A stretch of DNA of 64,000 nt. It comes from an uncultured Bacteroides sp. GTDB lineage: Bacteria; Bacteroidota; Bacteroidia; Bacteroidales; Bacteroidaceae. The notes under the pieces are model-generated. The model worked only from the letters and a program-made list of their open reading frames with translations. It was not told the DNA's origin and did no database searches. Within the stretch, counting starts at the first letter, position 1. Every line of letters begins with the position of its first letter. A program made the translations under genes and the position numbers. Below are positions 59,736-64,000 of this stretch, piece by piece. The stretch covers positions 1,054,001 to 1,118,000 of the forward strand of contig NZ_OY787466.1 of the NCBI RefSeq assembly GCF_963678845.1. Direction: 5' to 3'.

Positions 59736-60542
59736 AGTCTTAAATTTATTTCAGGCTTCATTACGAAAATGTTTCTAACTTGTTCCATTTTCCTTATGAT
59801 TGGGACGTATGATTATTTATACCTGATTCAAGTTAAAAAACAAACAAATAGATATATAGCACTGCATAAATCTACTCTTTGATATATGTATTTTACTAAA
59901 ACGGCACAAAGGTATATTTTATTTTCTGTAAAAGCAATGTTTGTAAGAGGAATTAATTTTACTTTCTATATTTAATTACTAGATAATAATTTGCACTATG
60001 TATTAGTTAAAATTATAACAATAAGTATATTATGTTTGAATATTAAATGTTTTTATACAGTATTAATATGACTTCTTATGCAAATAAATTGATAATAATT
60101 ATGGTAAATACTATATAAATAAATTATTTCAATAATACGAACAATAAATATAAAATCAGATTGAATATAAATAATGTCAGAAAATATATTCTTGAATTTG
60201 CTAAAATAAAAACAGCTTACCAATGTGTATAGTTCACCTGTGAGCGGAACAAATCGTTGCTCTCAAAAATAATTCGTGAATAAATAAAAATGTAACTAGA
60301 TAAACTGGACAAAATAACCTGTTAAATTCTGAAGTATAAAGGAGAGGAAATAGTTTAATTAAAATTCAAGAAGAAGAGAAACTAATTTCTAGCTGTATTT
60401 TAATAGTGTGTTTATAAGGCAGAAAAGATGAAATAATACACTGATAATCGATAATAGGGGGTGGAAAGATTATTTCCACCCCCTATTATAGCAAAAAACA
60501 GGGAGCATTTTCTGCTGCTTATTATTTATTATCAGAACGATA
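59736..60542. other. Long AT-rich intergenic region
   Basis: About 800 bases with no convincing gene on either strand. It contains scattered short direct repeats of A and T and a weak stem around 60242-60266 (GAGC with GCTC). The only strong structure is the hairpin at 60451-60489. Confidence 0.4.
60451..60489 (-). terminator. Strong hairpin downstream of nadE
   Basis: ATAATAGGGGGTGGAAA (60451-60467) and TTTCCACCCCCTATTAT (60473-60489) are perfect 17-base arms with a 5-base loop. It lies 54 bases past the minus-strand nadE stop. The T-run after it on that strand is weak, so it could also protect the 3' end of the mRNA. Confidence 0.7.
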
Positions 60543-62468
60543 TTATAGTTCTTCAATCTCTTTCAGCCACAGAGCTGAGCTTGCATCACTTGGCATGCGC
60601 CAGTCGCCTCGGGGGCTAATGGAGATGCTTCCCACTTTAGGACCATCGGGTAAGCAAGAGCGTTTGAATTGTTGATTAAAGAAACGACGGAAAAATGTAT
60701 TCAGCCATTTTTTGATTGTTGCTTTGTCGTATTTTCCACCGAAAGCAATATTTGCCAGATAATATATTTTAGCCGGCCGGAAACCAAAACGCATAGTGTA
60801 ATAGAGGAAGAAGTCGTGCAGCTCGTATGGACCAACCAGATCTTCTGTCTTTTGCGTGATATTGCCATCCTCGTCTGCCGGGATAAGTTCAGGACTAATA
60901 GGAGTGTCTACGATATCTGTTAAGATAACAGCTGCATCTTCTTCTACTTCATTCTGGCTAACCCAGTCCACCAAATGCTTAACCAGTGTCTTTGGAATGC
61001 TTACATTTACTCCGTACATCGACATGTGGTCACCGTTATACGTGGCCCATCCCAATGCAAGTTCTGAAAGATCACCGGTTCCAATAACCATACCACCTGT
61101 TTGGTTTGCCATATCCATTAGAATTTGGGTGCGTTCTCTCGCCTGTGAGTTCTCATAAGTAACGTCGTGCACGTTTATATCGTGATTAATATCTTTAAAA
61201 TGCTGAATGCAGGCTGCTTTTATATCTATTTCGCGGATAGATACTCCCAATTCCTTCATCAGATTTATTGCATTGTTATAAGTACGATCAGTGGTTCCAA
61301 ATCCTGGCATTGTTATTCCCAGAATGCCTTTACGTGAAAATCCTAGCTTATCAAAAGTTTTCACGCAAACCAATAGCGCAAGTGTGGAATCAAGCCCACC
61401 TGAGATACCGATAACTGCTGTTTTTGAATGAGTGTGGACAATTCGTTTAGCCAATCCTGAAACCTGTATTTCAAATATCTCTTCACATCTTTCATTGAGC
61501 GTTCTGCCTGTTGGCACAAAAGGCAAAGCCTCAACTTTACGAGTAAAATCTAATGTTTTGCTATTAGTTATCTCTGTAATAACACGAATGGTATCTGTGT
61601 TTTTATAATCGCCGCTGTTTGCAGAGAACGTGGTGTTAATACGTCTTTCCGTACGCAAGCGTTCCACATCTATTTCTGAAATAATAAGCTGTTCTTCCAG
61701 ACAGAAACGTTTAGATTCTGCAAGTAAAGCTCCATTCTCATAAATTAATCCATTGCCTGCAAAGACCACATCGGTAGTTGATTCGCCAAAACCGCAGGAG
61801 GAGAAGATATATCCGGCAATGCAACGGGCCGATTGCTGACTGATGAGTGAACGAACATAGTTGTGTTTGGCTATACCTTCATTATCGGCTGAAAGGTTAA
61901 TAAGTATTTCTGCACCTTTCAGAGCCAGTTTGGAACTTGGAGGGATGACAGACCAGAGGTCCTCACATATCTCTACGCCAAAGCATGCATCGGGAGTCTC
62001 AAACAGTATGTCAGTACTAACGGGTACCAGTTGACCGCAAAGACGTACTGACTTGTCAATCACATCTCTGGCAGAGGTAAACCAGCGCTGTTCGTAGAAT
62101 TCTTTATAATTGGGTAAATAAGTTTTTGGAATTACGCCGAGAATCTTTCCACGTTGAAAAACAACTGCCGCATTCAAAAGGATGGTATTTGTCGCAACCG
62201 GCATACCTACAATACAAATAATATCTAGTAGGCGGGTATTATTCATCACTTGCATTAATCCCATTTCTGCTTTTTCCAGCAGAAGTTCCTGTGCAAACAG
62301 ATCAGCGCAGGTATATCCGGTGATACATAGTTCGGGAAAAGTGATAATCTGAACACCTTTTTCTTCGGCTTCAATTATCATTTTCTCAATTTGTTCAGCA
62401 TTATACTGGCAATCGGCTACTTTTACCGGTGGCACTGCTGCAGCCACTTTTACAAATCCGTAGTTCAT
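60543..62468 (-). CDS. nadE: Glutamine-dependent NAD(+) synthetase
   Basis: Makes NAD from deamido-NAD, ATP and glutamine. The 641-residue protein has an N-terminal glutaminase (nitrilase fold, 1-275) with the triad Glu in TFPELCITG, Lys, and Cys in FGVEICEDLW. The C-terminal synthetase (300-641) has the P-loop IGISGGLDSTLA and GTGDLSELALGW. Both parts are complete, so it does not need free ammonia. Single gene with a TATTTTTG-type -7 box on its strand at 62499-62506. Confidence 0.95.
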   Translation of the reverse strand: MNYGFVKVAAAVPPVKVADCQYNAEQIEKMIIEAEEKGVQIITFPELCITGYTCADLFAQELLLEKAEMGLMQVMNNTRLLDIICIVGMPVATNTILLNAAVVFQRGKILGVIPKTYLPNYKEFYEQRWFTSARDVIDKSVRLCGQLVPVSTDILFETPDACFGVEICEDLWSVIPPSSKLALKGAEILINLSADNEGIAKHNYVRSLISQQSARCIAGYIFSSCGFGESTTDVVFAGNGLIYENGALLAESKRFCLEEQLIISEIDVERLRTERRINTTFSANSGDYKNTDTIRVITEITNSKTLDFTRKVEALPFVPTGRTLNERCEEIFEIQVSGLAKRIVHTHSKTAVIGISGGLDSTLALLVCVKTFDKLGFSRKGILGITMPGFGTTDRTYNNAINLMKELGVSIREIDIKAACIQHFKDINHDINVHDVTYENSQARERTQILMDMANQTGGMVIGTGDLSELALGWATYNGDHMSMYGVNVSIPKTLVKHLVDWVSQNEVEEDAAVILTDIVDTPISPELIPADEDGNITQKTEDLVGPYELHDFFLYYTMRFGFRPAKIYYLANIAFGGKYDKATIKKWLNTFFRRFFNQQFKRSCLPDGPKVGSISISPRGDWRMPSDASSALWLKEIEEL

Positions 62469-62598
62469 TTTTCCTTATATTAATCTGATTCGATAATGCA
62501 AAAATAATGAATTCTAAGTTATTTCGGTTAAATAAACAACTTTATTTATTTGCAGGATGATCATGTCAGTAATATAAGGGAAAATGAAATCTTGCTAA

Positions 62599-64000
62599 TT
62601 AGCGCTTTACTCCGTCTACAGTGATTTTATTATATTCTATCATTGTTGCGTCATCAGTAACAAACAACGGACGTCCGTCGGGCTTTTCATAATGGAAATC
62701 AATATTGTTGAACGTGATGTTCTTTGCATGACGGATGTAAAAACCCGAAGCAGGAATGGTGCCAAACATCAATGGATCTGGGTAGATCTTCACTTGTTCA
62801 GGAGGAATTATCTTTCCGTCTTCGCTGCTGTAGCCACCTTTATAATAAATGTGGATGTCATTCAGAGAAACGTCTTCAATGATACTTCCGGGTACTCCGC
62901 TGATGATGGAAGAGTATTGAGAATCTGCATTATATACATTTACATTGCTGATACGTACTCTTTTCATGCTTCCTCCGGGTGTTCCTTCCGGACTTCTCAT
63001 ACGTCCACCCAGGCGAAGAAATATTGGTGAATTTACAATGTCGCGCATAGTGATGTTGCTTACTACAATGTCTTCCAGATGTCCACCGTCAACACTTTCC
63101 AAAGCCAGACCCCTGCATCGGTCAAAGACACAGTTGGTTATTGCAATGTTTTTAAATCCACCGCTCGATTCAGTTCCCAGTTTTATTCTTCCGCATACAT
63201 ATGCATGATCGGGAGCCTGTGGTTCATCTCTCTCGTAAGTTGCCTTCAGCAAGGTCCCCTGATCAAAACCAGACACAAAACAACTGGTGATAGTTACATT
63301 CTCTGTATCTCTGAAATATCCTAAAGCATAAGATGCTTTCAAAACAATAGCGTCATCCCATGGGGAGTTTACGCTACAGTCTGTGATTCGCACATTCTTG
63401 CAGCAGTCAATATCGAATCCGTCACGGTTGGTATCTACTTTCAGGTTCAGTACGCTAAGATTATCAACGCCTGTTGCAAGTAAGGCAAAGTGTCCGCAAT
63501 GAAGCATGGAGATATCTTTGATATTTACATTCTTACAGCTTCTCAGACTGATAGCTTTGTTCCCTGCTCCGGCCAGGCGGCTTTCCTCACGGGATAACCC
63601 TTTACCGTAAATTAGTCCAGGGCCGCAAATTGTTATATCTTCCAGTCCGATACCCCATATAAGAGAGTTCTGCCAGTGACTGTGACCAAAGTCCTGATAG
63701 CGATAAAATTCGTTCGCTTCGGCAATATCATATCCCTGATCTTTTGTGGGAAAGGCAGCAACAATACGAGCACCCGATTCCAGAAAAAGAGTAATATGGC
63801 TTTTCAGACGGATAGAATAGCAAGCATACTCTCCCGAAGGAACATAGACAGCACCTCCTCCGTCATTGGATGCGCTTAGAATAGCCTGATTGATAGAAGG
63901 AGAGTCTATTGTTTTCCCGTCGCCTTTAGCTCCGAAATCTTTTACGTTGTATATCTTCGCATGAAGATGGAATGTTCCTGTTATAATCAAGAGTATGAAC
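62599..64000 (-). CDS. Glycoside hydrolase family 28, start beyond the window
   Basis: Beta-helix glycosidase of at least 467 codons. The frame is open to the right edge (FILL before ITGTFHLHA), so the true start and part of the signal peptide lie outside the window. It shows the GH28 pattern: VKDFGAKGDGKTIDSP near the start, NRDGFDIDCCKNV, SPWDDAIVLKAS with the catalytic Asp pair, and LGTESSGGFKN. The C-terminal half has RGLALESVDGGHLEDI and a long beta-helix tail. It differs considerably from the GH28 at 2267-3601 and is probably specific for another pectic linkage. Possible continuation of a locus beyond the window. Confidence 0.88.
   Translation of the reverse strand, partial: FILLIITGTFHLHAKIYNVKDFGAKGDGKTIDSPSINQAILSASNDGGGAVYVPSGEYACYSIRLKSHITLFLESGARIVAAFPTKDQGYDIAEANEFYRYQDFGHSHWQNSLIWGIGLEDITICGPGLIYGKGLSREESRLAGAGNKAISLRSCKNVNIKDISMLHCGHFALLATGVDNLSVLNLKVDTNRDGFDIDCCKNVRITDCSVNSPWDDAIVLKASYALGYFRDTENVTITSCFVSGFDQGTLLKATYERDEPQAPDHAYVCGRIKLGTESSGGFKNIAITNCVFDRCRGLALESVDGGHLEDIVVSNITMRDIVNSPIFLRLGGRMRSPEGTPGGSMKRVRISNVNVYNADSQYSSIISGVPGSIIEDVSLNDIHIYYKGGYSSEDGKIIPPEQVKIYPDPLMFGTIPASGFYIRHAKNITFNNIDFHYEKPDGRPLFVTDDATMIEYNKITVDGVKR

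Noticed and set aside
59395..59778. 127-codon plus-strand frame opposite the small membrane protein
   Set aside because: Low-complexity basic product without signal or domain; the minus-strand frame has convincing transmembrane segments.
60190..60330. tRNA- or riboswitch-like structure in the gap before nadE
   Set aside because: Only a short GAGC/GCTC stem is visible; no cloverleaf or conserved motif.

Overview
The window looks like chromosomal DNA from a Bacteroidales bacterium, most likely Bacteroides or a close relative. The signs are two SusC/SusD pairs, a NigD-like lipoprotein, an ECF sigma factor with a FecR-type anti-sigma factor, GH28, GH13 and GH65 secreted glycosidases, many AT-rich intergenic gaps, and promoters of the Bacteroides type (TTTG, about 20 bases, TAnnTTTG). 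I see no rRNA, tRNA, phage, integrase, CRISPR array or recognisable defence system.

Region by region. 1-8.3 kb: the 3' part of a KDG kinase gene, a YiiX-like secreted hydrolase, a small lipoprotein, and a divergent pair of a secreted GH28 pectinase and a SusC/SusD pair. With KDG kinase this suggests uptake and catabolism of pectin or another uronate polymer. 8.3-9.4 kb: a gene-poor block of palindromic repeats ending in the stub of a GH2-type gene. 9.4-11.8 kb: a small beta-barrel protein and a two-gene operon (NifU-like scaffold plus GGGtGRT protein) of unknown function. 12.2-19.6 kb: housekeeping and unknown genes (DMP19 family, NigD-like, Yip1, smpB, metH, ogt, a large barrel protein). 19.8-24.8 kb: MltF-like lytic transglycosylase and udk facing a Dabb protein, a DsbD-family reductase and a thioesterase. 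24.8-29.3 kb: the histidine biosynthesis operon hisGDCB behind a leader peptide with four consecutive His codons and an intrinsic terminator, a classical attenuator. 29.5-36 kb: an AT-rich accessory stretch of small secreted or membrane proteins of unknown role, with a frameshifted small gene and a duplicated gene start. 36-36.6 kb: a second, inverted and diverged copy of the 8.6-9.1 kb repeat. 36.8-43.3 kb: a complete histidine degradation operon (ftcD, hutU, hutH, hutI). 43.3-48.5 kb: a five-gene minus-strand operon resembling a Lol transport system (LolA-like protein, two FtsX/MacB permeases, one ATPase, one outer membrane barrel). 48.7-59.3 kb: an alpha-glucoside utilisation locus (FecR, STN-type SusC, SusD, GH13, GH65) closed by a convergent ECF sigma gene. 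59.4-64 kb: a small membrane protein, glutamine-dependent NAD synthetase, and a second GH28 that runs off the window.

The most interesting points are the his attenuator, the pair of inverted composite repeats about 27 kb apart, the Lol-like operon with its own barrel, the sigma and anti-sigma genes at opposite ends of the alpha-glucan locus with a minus-strand terminator just upstream of susC (a possible DonS-like antisense RNA), and the conserved but unexplained GGGtGRT/NifU-like pair. All function calls rest on motifs read by eye; no database search was run.
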